Made by a program: the position numbers and the translations under genes. Below, one piece after another: positions 47,384 to 57,914 of a stretch of 64,000 nt of DNA. Each line of letters opens with the position of its first letter. Within the stretch, counting starts at the first letter, position 1. The notes beneath the pieces were generated by a model, which saw only the letters and a program-made list of their open reading frames with translations, was not told the DNA's origin and did not search any database. The stretch is from Botryosphaeria dothidea. Lineage: Eukaryota > Ascomycota > Dothideomycetes > Botryosphaeriales > Botryosphaeriaceae. The stretch is taken from positions 3,038,001 through 3,102,000 of the forward strand of contig WWBZ02000016.1 of the NCBI GenBank assembly GCA_011503125.2, in the 5' to 3' direction.

Positions 47384-48919
47384 TCAACGCTTCCCATCAA
47401 TGATATTCTCCATGCTCTCCGTATTACTATTACCTACCCTCATCTCGTACGTGCTCTGCACCTCATACGTGTTTGTGACAATGATTTCATCTTTCTTGGG
47501 ACTCCTCCACCAGCCTTTCGATAGCCTGCTGTTCCCAGCTACGCGAGCTGTACCTTTTCCTCCAATCGCCATGAAGCTCAAAGGAAGGCTAATCCTGCTC
47601 CGGCTCGGTCCGTTGGGGGAGCGCGGATAAACGCTGTCGTCCAGAAGTCCAGGGAGGTATTGTTTGATGAGAGGCTTCAATGATATTATGCACTGGCAAA
47701 TGATGATAACGTTTATCTCAACGGAGCTATTGGATCATTTTCGTCAGCAAAGTGTTGTATTCAGTGCAAGAGTTCAGCGGTACATACGACCAGATGGAGA
47801 CACGGACACGCTCCCAGGTGTAATCTTGATCTCCCTGGACGTTTTGGATGGTAATGATCCGCATAATGCTGGCAGCAACAGCGCTAAGTTCAATCAGCAG
47901 CGGCTCTATATGATGATGGATGTTGTGTGCACTTACAAGCCCCCTCCTGCCAGGAGAAAGAAGACAATCATCCGCTCACCGAGTGGAAACTGAATTTTGC
48001 GAATGACTGGCAGTGGTATCAGGATCATTAAGCCACTTGTCGCGATGTTGATGACTGCTTGGATGAGAGTAAGGTTGTTGAGACATTGCGCCTTTGTCGA
48101 ATCCATAGGTCTGCATACGGCGCTGACCTACTTTGGATTAGCTGATGAGATTGCATTCAGGCGCTGTGTCTGCTTACCACTACGGTCGAACCCATAGCAT
48201 ATCCAACGATAATGACCATGATGATGTATATGATGATGCGGAAAGGTTTGCTTGGATTTAGGCGGTGGTACAACATGAGGATCGAGAATTTTGAAAGCAT
48301 GGGCGCCCAGCTGCCAAACGCGGTCAGAATACATACACCACGAAGAATACTGATATACATACCAGTAAGTGGTAAGGACGGGAATGGACCACTGTGCTCT
48401 AGTTAGTACACGCATTCAGCCCTTTCAAATCGTAAGTACTCACTTGCGCATAGTCTTTCAACTGCGTGGCTCTGACGTTCCAAAGGTGGTCTCCAAAGCC
48501 GTATTGCATCCCTGATTTCAAAGTCAGTGTCTGAGGAATTCCAAGCCAAATTGAACTTGGCGATGATGCTTACATTGTATGGAGCACACGAAGAAGGCGA
48601 TACTCAACAACTGGCGAAATCAGTATGTTTCGTGCGACAACACACTTCACGGTCTCTTACCCATGCCGCTACAACCGCATCTATAGACAGTCAGTCACCG
48701 ATCGCACAGGTACCAGCAAGCATACTCACAATCATCCAGGCCGAAATGCCTCATTACTCCGGCGCGCGCCCATATCCTCAACGCCAGCGTCACGGTCGCG
48801 CCACCAACAAGCCCAGCAGTTATCCGAATAAACTCCCACTGTGCGCTCGTCATGGGACCATCAAAATTCGACGTCTGACCAGCAGGCGGGTCCATGGCTG
48901 GTGTTGTTTCCAGGACCAT
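47384..48919 (-). CDS. PTH11-type rhodopsin-domain integral membrane protein
   Basis: Seven-helix fungal membrane protein of the family that includes PTH11-like receptors and SAT4-type proteins. It is built from about seven minus-strand exons between 48919 and 47384, including a 20-bp exon (48661-48680). Recognisable parts are WEFIRITAGLVGGATVTLAL (helix 1), MQYGFGDHLWNVRATQLKDY (the conserved loop), APMLSKFSILMLYHRLNP, IIIYIIMVIIVGYAMGSTVV, CRPMDSTKAQCLNNLTLIQA, INIATSGLMILIPLPVIRKI and the final VEINVIIICQ helix. A cytosolic tail of about 80 residues follows. The start at 48919 (MVLETTPAMD) is the likeliest; ATG at 48895 or 48967 is possible. Ligand and function are unknown. Confidence 0.82.
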
Positions 48920-50876
48920 GTGTAGGAAAGGGTAGGGAATGCCACGAGTCAAGCGGAGAGGGAGCAAAGGGAAGAAATGAGTGGAGAGTTGTCAAAACCC
49001 CAGACAGCGGGAACGGGAAGACGTAGATCAATCAATCTAAAGCGTGGCGACTCGGGCAGCTCAAGGGGGAGGGAAGGCTTGAGCTGAAGGTTGCACCTGC
49101 AGGTGCGGTCGCTGTCTGGACCGGGAAGTGGGTGGGAGGGAGCGGTAAGCCAGCACGCTCGCTCTTAGCATTCTGCTAGGGTCGGCACAGTCGAAGAATA
49201 AGAAGAGATGATGCAGAAGAATGTGAAACCTGGAGGTAGATAGCGCGACTCGGTGGCGGAGGGCAAGGCCCGGAAGCAGTAAATTGACCAGTGGGCATGG
49301 GCAGCAGCCGTTTCGAGGACCGATTTGTCAAGGGAGTTCCCTAAAACGAAACCTGCACGATATCGATGCCAGGAGTCAGAACCCTGTATAAGGCGAAACG
49401 CTGGGTCAGCCCGAGGAGAGCCGGCCGGCGATGGGCCCTGTTCGCGGCAGTGGGCACAAGGTCGAGTGCCGATTCCGGTCAAGTGGTCACCGTGCCGCAC
49501 ACGGCTCTCCCGCCGCCAGCATGCCACGGTGCGTTTTGTTCACCGGGAGTCTCTGACCAGAGCCGCTCCTTCACATCCCAAACCACCATCTGGAACACCA
49601 GCATCTCCACTCGCTGCGCCGACGTACGCGTGCTGCTGGCGATCATCTGCGCCCACTTCGTCACAGCAACCTCCCGCAGGGAACATCTCTTCCATACACC
49701 CACCGCACAGCCTGCATTTTCCTCATTCCGATAGCAATAGTGCGCTACCCGTCGACCTGGCTGTTAGTAATTTCCCGACGACTAAACATAGCTTCCGGGA
49801 AATCTCCCACCGGACAAGGCTTCCCGATGCGCGCATCCTGCCAGGCGATCAGCCCAGCATAAACTCCATCCATCCCCGAAAGTGTTGCAAAAATAAGAGC
49901 GTTCCCTCTTAAAGCGGAGCCCAGCCGGCGACGCGAGGAGAACGAACGAGGATGTGCCCATGCGCCACGGATAAAATTCCCCTGCTGTGTGCGCAGAGAC
50001 GCTCGCACAGTCCACCACTCACTCTCCACATTGACGCTCCGTGCGCACTCCATCGTCGTTGCTCTCAGACACGTACTGTGCCAACAATAAAGCAGGCCGC
50101 TTTTTTACCAGAACACCGGTGCGAAGCGCCAGGCATCTTCGCCATCCCGCGGCCAGCCACCCATCGAGATCGAACCTTTTTTTTCACCTCCCGCTCGTCG
50201 GATGCTGCCGTTGACGCGCGATTGGGCGCACAATCGAGTGGTGACGCTAAGGAACAAGCCCGCGACCCCCTGGTATGTGAGGATAGCGCGGCGCGAACTA
50301 CTGAGCCGTTAGACCGGAGTTCTGCGCCCTCTCTGCTCCGACGAGGAAAGCTCACGGGCCGGCTGGCGTGTGACGCCGGTCTGAATTGGGGAGACGCTGG
50401 GAATGATGCGTTGCTTGTGCGCAGCGGCATGTGAGTCACGGTACCTGTTGGTGACGGTACTGTAATTCTTCTTCGATCATTGGTGAAGCACCTGCTGAGC
50501 TTTTCTGGTAAGCCGTCGAGAATTGGCCATCCGCCAAGTGCGAACAGGGCATTGCTTCTTGACCTCTTCCTGAGACACGATAAGGGCCGTCCCAAAGCAA
50601 AGATAGAGGTAGGAGATCCAGGACGAAGGCTTCCGTGAGAAACAATGCGGCTCGGTCGACGCTCTTTCTGGGAAGGATTGAATCGGCAGACGTTGATGTC
50701 GGCGGTCTCGATACTCCATCGGCCACTCAATACTCAGAGCAACCATTCCGCAATCAAGGGAGCTTATCGGCCCACCGCTCGACCGAAGCTCCAGACCATA
50801 TTCCTCATACTGCTAGCAATCCTACGGTGACTAACATCTCCGCGACACCAGCGCATCCGCCTGCAGCGAAAAAACG
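48920..50876. other. intergenic, about 2 kb, nothing convincing
   Basis: Upstream of the rhodopsin-domain gene. It contains long but composition-driven open frames on both strands (for example 49325-49912 plus and 50065-50730 minus) that resemble no family, have no splice support and are rich in Arg, Pro and Ser. Regarded as non-coding or decayed. Confidence 0.4.
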
Positions 50877-51187
50877 TTGGTGGAGATTGACGGATATTCC
50901 TGGTTTTACACGAATGACACCAAGCCCTACATTGTAGGCTACATCATTGCGGAAACGCGGAATCCTCATCCGTCGACAAGTATGAGGATGCTCTTTGATG
51001 TTCATCCAAAGAAACTTCCTTCCTTCTCGACGGCGGCGTCAACGAAACTCTCTGCTGATCCTTTCGTCCTCCACGGCTCGTGCCATGTGAATTAACGCGA
51101 CGATCCCGAGGTCGTATACTTCAGATCTTCTGAGCATAATTATGACTTCGGCGCTGGAGCCACACGTGTATACGTCGCGACGAGCTG
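50877..51187 (+). other. possible decayed ORF of unknown family
   Basis: One frame reads VEIDGYSWFYTNDTKPYIVG and continues to FVLHGSCHVN, then meets TAA (51093-51095), then continues in the same frame as DDPEVVYFRSSEHNYDFGAG and TRVYVATS to TGA. Both halves look protein-like. It could be a pseudogene with a nonsense codon or an exon pair. The upstream frame (50635-50937) may be another exon. No family was recognised. Confidence 0.25.
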
Positions 51188-51700
51188 AGGATTAGATGAC
51201 GATCACAGGAAAGAAAGTGTAGGCCGGTGCGGCACGAACAGTGATTGCAGTAGGGGAATATCGAGCCGACAACTCGATAATTGCAAGAAACGCCGTCCGA
51301 GTAGATTTACCGTGACGATGAGGATCTACAGCGTCGTCACACCGAGGCTTCGCATGTGCGATATCAGCTTCTTGTCTGAAAAGACGCCAGATGGGCATAC
51401 TTTCGCGAACGCCGACGATCATCTCGTAGCGGACGCTCATCACCGCTAGGCGACAAGACTTCATTGTACTTGACCTGTGCAAGTTTCCGCCTAGTTCCAG
51501 ACAGGTGGACGGGCAGCTCAGTACCTGTAGCCAGCTGTCAAGCTGGAGTCACTGGCTGTGACGTCGCGCCTTTCACAGGTCAGTCGACCGGCATGACAGC
51601 AATCCATCACAGGTTGAAGAGGGATTATACAAATGATGCGCGCAAGATCTTGACGGTCTCAATAAATTTTATAACATACCTCTACATATTCCCTTCCTCT
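51188..51700. other. intergenic, nothing recognised
   Basis: About 500 bp upstream of the CoA-ligase 3' end. A minus-strand open frame (51192-51482) does not resemble a family and is not supported. Confidence 0.35.
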
Positions 51701-53552
51701 CTACAATTTCGCCTTCCCGCTCTTCTCTTCCTCTACCGCCTGTGCTTTCAGCACTCTCCTCAAAATCTTACCACTCACGCTCTTAGGAATCTCATCGACG
51801 AAACGAACGCCCCCTCTTAACCTCTTGTGGTGGGCGACCTTTTCGGTCAGCCAGTCTATTATCTCCTTCTCCGTCTTCGGGCCCGCCTCAACACCTTTAG
51901 CCGGCACGACATACGCGCGCGGTACCTCTGTGGCCTGATCTTTGTCGTAAATTCCGACGACCGCGACATCCTCGATGGAGGGATGTGAAACGAGCAGGCC
52001 CTCCAGCTCAGCCGGTGGGACTTGGAAGCCTGGTGTTTCAAAATCAGTATCAAAACGCGTTCCCTCCCATCCAATCCCACGAATTCCTGAGACGCTCAAA
52101 ACTCACCCTTGTACTTGATCAGCTCCTTCACCCTGTCGGTGATGTAAAAATGGCCCTCCGCATCCTGGTGCCCGACGTCGCCCGTTTTGAAGAAACCGTC
52201 CTCCGTCAGGGCGTTCCGTGTCGCCTCGTCGTTCTTCCAGTACCCTTTGAACACGTTGGGGCCCTTGATCCACAGCTCGCCCGTCTCGTCGACCGGCACC
52301 TCCTGCTCCTCGGGGCTCATGTACTTGGCGACCTGGTTCGGCATGAGCTTCCCCACGCTGCCGATCTTCCTGTCCCAGTCGGCCCACTCCTGCGTGTGCG
52401 TCGTCGGGCTCGTCTCGCTCAGCCCGTACCCCTGCTTGACCGCCAGCCTGCGCTTCTTCCACAGCTCCTCGACGATCTCGTAGGTCAGCGGCGCCGCGCC
52501 CGAGTTGGTCATGCGCAGCGACGAGAGGTCGTACTTGTCGACCACGGGCGACTTGCTGAGCATGAGCACCACCGGCGGGACGAGATAGGCAAACGTAATG
52601 CGGTGCTCCTGCACGTGGGAGCAAAACTTCTCCAGGTCGAACTTGTCCATGACGACCAGCTGCACGCCCGTAAACATGCCGTGGTGCACGAGGCAGGTGA
52701 GGCCATAGATGTGGAAGAACGGGAGGAACGCGATGACCTTGTCCTTCTCGGACTGCAGGTTGACGCCCTCGAGCGCGCGGTTCATCAGCGTGTTGGCGAC
52801 GATGTTGGTGTGCGTGAGCATCACGCCCTTGGGCAGGCCCGTCGTGCCGCTCGAGTAGACGAGGAAGGCCAGGTCCTGCGCCGGGTCCAGCTTGGTGCGG
52901 CGGAAGCGAGACACGCCCGAGATGTTGCGGATGCTGGTGAAGTGCTTGACCGCGCCCGCCGGGTCGCGCGCGTCGCCCATGACGATGATGCGGTCCTGCG
53001 GCACGCCGGCCGCCGCCGCGGCTTTCTGCACCGTCGGCAGCAGCGGCAGCTGCGTGACGACGGCTTTCGCCTCTGCATTTTTCAGCTGGAAGGCGAGCTC
53101 CTCGACGCTGTAGGTGGGGTTGGCTGGGGATATGATGCCGCCCGCCCAGTGTGTGCCCCAGGTTATGGCGGGAGTGTCGATGCAATTGGGCGAGAAGATG
53201 GCGAGCACGTCGCCCTTTTGCCAGTCCCAGACGCCTTTGAGGCCTTTGCCGAAGTCGATGGCGGTGTTCTTGACTTGAGCATAGGTGTACGAACGGTCGG
53301 TGTTTGCGTCCAGGTAGATTACTGGTGCAATTTTAGTGCTGCTCTTTGTTGGAAGATAGTGGAATGCAGAGAAACATCTCCTAAACGGAGTACAGAAGCA
53401 GAAAGGGTTACCACTTTGCAAGCTGAAAGACAACTAGATTCTAGGCTTTTACCTTTGTCATCCGGGTATGGCTTGTCCTTTCTCTCGAACAGGAAAGCCC
53501 AGATGTCAATGTTGGGGACATCGATGGAAGGGTAGGGCGACGGGGTAGGCAT
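51701..53552 (-). CDS. 4-coumarate:CoA ligase-like acyl-CoA synthetase, peroxisomal
   Basis: AMP-forming acid:CoA ligase. Three minus-strand exons, 53552-53453, 53321-52107 and 52029-51701, give 547 residues. Motifs are the P loop VYSSGTTGLPKGVMLTH, PFFHIYGLTCLVHHGMF, GYGLSETSPTTH, TGELWIKGPNVFKGYW, GFFKTGDVGHQDAEGHFYIT and the C-terminal lysine motif PKSVSGKILRRVLK. The protein ends in AKL, a canonical PTS1 peroxisomal targeting signal. The introns (131 and 77 bp) have GTAAAA and GTGAGT donors. It is transcribed divergently from the thioesterase gene across 408 bp. Substrate (phenylpropanoid, fatty or other acid) cannot be read from the sequence. Confidence 0.92.
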
Positions 53553-53960
53553 TGTGTTTGCTACGGGAAGTTAAGAAGCGGCGGGAGAGAAGACAGAGTA
53601 GAGGACAGGAGAGACAGGAGAGGCGGAACAGAAATCCGACGCCTCCGTTCGGCGTCGGCACGGTAAGAGATAGGAGTAGCCGACGCAGGCCGCTCGCCGA
53701 ATGGTGGCTGCGGCTTGCGCTGGCAATTAGTGACGCAGTTGCGGGAGATGGAGGGGCGGGGCCAAGATCTGGGGAAGACAGCCGAGGCGCTCTCCGTCAT
53801 TGCTGTGGGCCTTGGGAGGAGATGGGCCGAGGCTGCTCCTCCGCCGCGTCCTTCGCGACTCCGACGCCCTTTGCTATCGCGCCTCCGCCATGTAGCCCCT
53901 GATCGATACAACAATTCTCCCAAGTCTCTCCCTTGCCCTCTCTCTCCCGCTTTCCCCAAG
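53553..53960. promoter_or_regulatory. divergent promoter of the CoA ligase and thioesterase genes
   Basis: The start codons of the two genes lie 408 bp apart and face away from each other. The stretch is GC-rich, with CT-rich leader sequence before the thioesterase ATG. No named factor site was identified; a shared bidirectional promoter is an inference from the geometry and the matching chemistry of the two enzymes. Confidence 0.5.
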
Positions 53961-54923
53961 ATGGCACCGACGTTTGCTGAGGCCACGGCGGTGGAAGCTG
54001 TGGACTCACACACCTACTCGGCCAATTTCTACACCGAATGGAGCGTCGGCTCAGGTATGCCGTCCCCGCCTTGAGCACTAGCAGCCGCACAGCATGCTGA
54101 CAACTGATCAGTGCCTCACGGGGGCTTTGTAACAGCTGTCTTCCTGCGCGTTGCCTCGACCCATTTCCGCACTACGCTCGCCAAACAGTACCAACCGCAT
54201 ACCATCACACTGCACCTCGAGTTTCTGCGGCGAACGCAAGAAGGCCCGGCAACCTTCAAGGTCAAGGACGCAAAGCTTGGCCGACAGACGTCCACAATTC
54301 ACGTTTCTTTGGTCCAAGATGGCCGGGAAGAAGTCGTTGGCTACATCACGAACTCGAATATCGGCGCCGAGCAGGGCGTGTCCTTTGAGACGGGCTGGTC
54401 CCTCGATCCCGCCCCGCCGCCTGTCGACCTTGCCCGGCTGAGTGAGAACAAGGATGAGAAGTGGGCGGAGATGAAGGAGAAGCCGTTTCCAAAGTTTCGG
54501 AAGGTGATGAACCGCGTGCGCATGTATTTGCCGCGGAACGGCCAAGCGATGACGAGCCTCTGCGACGAGTGGATGCGGTTCGAGTCGGGCGAGAAGTTCA
54601 CAAATGAGAGCATTGGACTTGTTTCGGATCTGTGGCCTCAGATCATCGAGGAGTTCCGTCGGCAAGAAAAGAGCGCGGCGCCGTTCTGGTACCCTACGTT
54701 ACTGCTGAATCTGGATGTGAAGAAATCGCTGCCGGAGGAGGGTGTGGAGTGGTTATTCGCTCGGGTGCGGGCGAAGAAGATCAAGAACGGCCGGCAGGAC
54801 CTAGAGGTGATAATCCAGGACGAGAGCGGCGAGATAGTCGCGTTGAGCCATCATGTCGCGCTTGTGTTGAGCGCCGAGAGGAATATGGCGAAACGGACAA
54901 CGAGAGACGCCAGCAAGATTTAG
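53961..54923 (+). CDS. acyl-CoA thioesterase-like (TesB/hotdog) protein
   Basis: Thioesterase-superfamily enzyme of the double hotdog type. Exons 53961-54054 and 54112-54923 (57-bp intron, GTATGC donor, ATCAG acceptor) give 301 residues. The N-terminal half contains the characteristic VPHGGFVTAVFLRVASTHFR and the HTITLHLEFLRRTQEGPATF strand-helix. The C-terminal half reads PFWYPTLLLNLDVKKSLPEE and GRQDLEVIIQDESGEIVALS. It ends in SKI, close to but not a canonical PTS1. It is divergently paired with a CoA ligase that does carry PTS1. The 3' end including the stop codon is tandemly duplicated just downstream. Confidence 0.85.
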
Positions 54924-55006
54924 AGGCCTATGTCGCGCTTGTGTTGAGCGCCCAGAGACATCTGGCGGAACGGACAACGAGAGACGCTAGCAAGATGTAG
55001 AGGCCT
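54853..55006 (+). repeat. 77-bp tandem duplication of the thioesterase 3' end
   Basis: Copy 1 (54853-54929) contains the last 22 codons and the stop of the thioesterase gene; copy 2 (54930-55006) follows immediately. Shared stretches include atgtcgcgcttgtgttgagc and acggacaacgagagacgc. The second copy differs by several substitutions and would encode QRHLAERTTRDASKM in place of ERNMAKRTTRDASKI. It is now outside the ORF. Confidence 0.92.
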
Positions 55007-55325
55007 TTCTCTTTAGAGGCATAGAGCGTAGCCAAAGATGTAGAAGAAGTAGTTGCTAGAACGTATTTGCCTTGGCCTCTTGCTTACACGTGTTTTCGCG
55101 ACGTTGCTGAACGCGAGTCGCGTCTCTTCAGGGAAGAACGCCTGTACATCGCACCTCGCACCTCGAACCTTCGTTGCCTTGACCTCAAAACCCGTGGGTT
55201 TTCAATGTCATCCCCACCCTCCGCATTTCGTTGATTTGGCGCGTGCGTCGACTGTCCCACCAACCTTGACTTGGCTTCACCTCTCTGCTGCCGAGTCGCT
55301 TTTGACAACCATTGCTCCTCACACC

Positions 55326-57542
55326 ATGGGCATCAAAGGGTGAGTCCACACAAGTCCATGATTTGCCTCAGCCCGAAAAGCTGACCGAGAAAGCCTTTGG
55401 GAGGAGGTCAGGAAAGCCACGCTTGGACGCAGGGTAGATCTGGCTGTGCTTAGTGAAGAGTGCGTGCGGGAGAAGGGGAGGCCTCTTCGCCTGGCTGTTG
55501 ATGTTTCAATCGTTCTTTACGGGTATCAACATGCAACCCAAGTAGCGAGAAGCGCCGGTTAGTCCTTCCCACGCGGCTTAGCATGGACAAAACTGACTTT
55601 ACATACAACAGGCGGGAAGAACCACCCAACGCGCACCTTTTTCTACCACGTCACACATCTGATGATGGCTGGTGTGCAGCCGGTATTCGTTTACGATGGC
55701 TCTCGACGTCCGCCGGTGAAGCGGGACCGATATGTTCCCCGAACCTCTTCGTTCACAGCATACCCTGCCGCGGCCGCGTCCTCGCTCCGGACTAACGAAG
55801 ATGTCGACAAAGAGTACGAGATCCGCCATATCATAGCCCTTTCCCGCCAAGTACTTGATCACTTGGGAGTGCCTTGATTGGAGGCTCCGGGCGAAGCCGA
55901 AGCTGAGTGTGTGGCCTTGGAGAAAGCTGGTGTTGTTGACGCTATCTCGACGAAGGACGGGGATGCCTTGGCCTTCGGTGGCGCTACCGTCCTCCTACCT
56001 GAGAACAAGACAACTCACAAAGGTCGTACAGTCTTGCCTGTATGCGAATTCACAGCGGAAGCCATCAAAAGGGAAGATCTGGTCCTCCTCGCACTGATTG
56101 CAGGAGGAGATTACGACCATGGCATCCTCGGCTGTGGCCGCATGCTTGCCATGGCTGCCGCTCGTGCAGGATACGGAAAAGAGCTGTTCGCACACATACA
56201 GTCGGGAATCTTCGTCCCGCGGAAGCTAGCCGCCTGGAGAAACAAGCTGAAGGCTGAATTGGAGACGAATAGTCACAGAAGGCTTGGCGGTATTCATCGC
56301 GGAGTGGCGGCCAACATGCCGGACGATTTTCCGAAGCAAGAGATTTTGGATTTGTACCTGCACCCTGCAGTATCTTCCGCGGAGCAGCTCCAGAAACTGG
56401 AGAGCACCATCGCTTGGACCCCACCAATTAACATCTTAACGCTGCGAGAATTTGCTGGAGTGAATTTCGATTGGAAAGGCTTCAACTTCGCGAAGAAGTT
56501 CAGCAGCGTTTTATGCTCTCCTCTCCTGGCACGCGAACTTCTACGGCACAGCGAAAATGGAAATGATGCAACAGGTATCTTCGAGTGTATCAACAATGGA
56601 AGGGATGCTGTAGCTGGTGAATCTCCCGAGGAAGTCCGTCTTGAATTCATACCGCATCACGTCGTCGGTACGGATTGGCAAGCGGAGCCCAAGCTCATGG
56701 GCTACTCGATTCAGTTCGATAAGAATGATGAGTATGATCGAAACAAACCTGATAGGGCATGGTGTCCAGCTTTCCTCGTAAAGCGCGGTACTCCCGTTCA
56801 ATACGAATCTTGGAAGAATTAGACGGAAAAGTCGGGTCAGACACCGGGAAAACGTAGTCAATCTGCCTCCAATGCAGAACATCCACAACCTGCCAAGAGA
56901 CAGCGTGGGCGTCCCAGAAAGATCGCACCTGATCCCACTCCCGATGCCGGCAATGCAAAATCTTCTCTCGTTCCAGACGATCGCAATAACACGCCACTGG
57001 GCCCCGCCGCCGCCGCTAAAGACCGACCACCACAAGCCACGAGTCCCCTTTCATCACAATCCAACGTGGCAGGTACCAAAAGGAAGTTGCAATTGCTGAG
57101 GCCCATAGAGGAAATCATGGCCGAAAGGCTTGCCTCAAGCACAGAGTCTGGGCCCCAGAAGCTGACGGCTTCACCTTTGGATTCAGATAAAACTCTGGAA
57201 AATACGTCAAGGACGGATTCTGGACGGATACCTCCATTTCATCCGCTGTCTGTATCTTGCGCGAACGACGAAGATGACGATGTCATCATTCTGGACTCGC
57301 GTCCAGTTAACAATTCCTCTTTCTCCCGGGCTTTCCCATACTTAAATGATGCCATTACAGAGGATACCTCTCGAAAGCATGATCGTCTTTCGGTATCCCA
57401 GCTCGGTTCTCCAAGTGTGCCAAATCAGGGACCTGCCAATAACCTGCCGCCGACAAAACCTTCCAAGAGCCGTGCTTCAGATAAGGGGTCACGCGGCCGA
57501 AAGAAAGAAAGGGCGCTTAACAACAGTGCCTACATAACATGA
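55326..57542 (+). pseudogene. GEN1/Yen1-like Holliday-junction resolvase (XPG family), two in-frame stops
   Basis: Rad2/XPG-family structure-specific nuclease. Exons 55326-55339 (MGIKG start), 55394-55557 and 55612 onward. XPG-N is seen in MGIKGLWEEVRKATLGRR and RLAVDVSIVLYGYQ, XPG-I in EAPGEAEAECVALEKAGVVD, and the helix-hairpin region in LIAGGDYDHGILGCGRMLAM. The last part carries an AT-hook (RQRGRPRKI) and a SUMO-interaction-like acidic patch (DEDDDVIILDS). A TGA at 55875-55877 replaces a codon directly before LEAPGEAEAE, where family members usually have Trp. A TAG at 56820-56822 separates the catalytic part from the tail. The reading frame is otherwise open for 2 kb without a frameshift, so the gene was lost recently or the stops are sequence errors. 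Confidence 0.87.
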
Positions 57543-57719
57543 GCGCAGTTGTGGGGGTAGGACGTCTTCATCATAATCTTGCGCATGGTTTGGCCTGAGC
57601 TTTCACTGTTAGCCTTCGTCCCCCGCAATGTGAAGGAAACTTGTGGTATTTACTTCATGTACCCTTCAATAGCAAACAAACAAGAATTAACGATACATGA
57701 CTTCTGGATGAATCTTTCA

Positions 57720-57914
57720 TACAGAGTGATGCTGCAGCCGGCGGTTAGCGAGGATGGCATTCGACAAAAATTACGTTCATGGGGAGTCGAAGCATTCGTC
57801 CGAATGCAAGTGTATTCTATTCTTAAGGACAAGGCCATCCGGACGAATGTTTCCACTCCCCATGAACGTAATTTTGTGAAAGACCGCTGGCCGTCGGCTG
57901 CAACACCCCGCTAT
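57720..57914. mobile_element. fold-back MITE copy F, with long inner stem
   Basis: About 195 bp with flanking TA, 180 bp downstream of the GEN1-like gene. The left end is tacagagtgatgctgcagcc; the right end read on the other strand is tatagcggggtgttgcagcc. The inner stem is the longest seen: ttacgttcatggggagtcga at left pairs with ccactccccatgaacgtaat at right, extending the gaagcattcgtccg core outward. Confidence 0.8.

Noticed and set aside
49325..49912. 195-codon plus-strand open frame upstream of the rhodopsin-domain gene
   Set aside because: Basic, Ser/Pro-rich, no family, no splice signals and no supporting neighbour; likely chance in GC-rich DNA.
50065..50730. 221-codon minus-strand open frame
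   Set aside because: Low-complexity composition and no domain. A short YLYLCFGTAL stretch in another frame recalls a P450 helix, but nothing around it fits a P450.
51985..53535. 516-codon open frame antisense to the CoA ligase
   Set aside because: Antisense shadow of a GC-rich coding sequence; rich in His, Arg and Asp with no recognisable domain.
55875..55877. TGA read as selenocysteine or programmed readthrough in the GEN1-like gene
   Set aside because: Fungi lack selenocysteine insertion, the following base is not the C favoured for readthrough, and a second stop lies further on.
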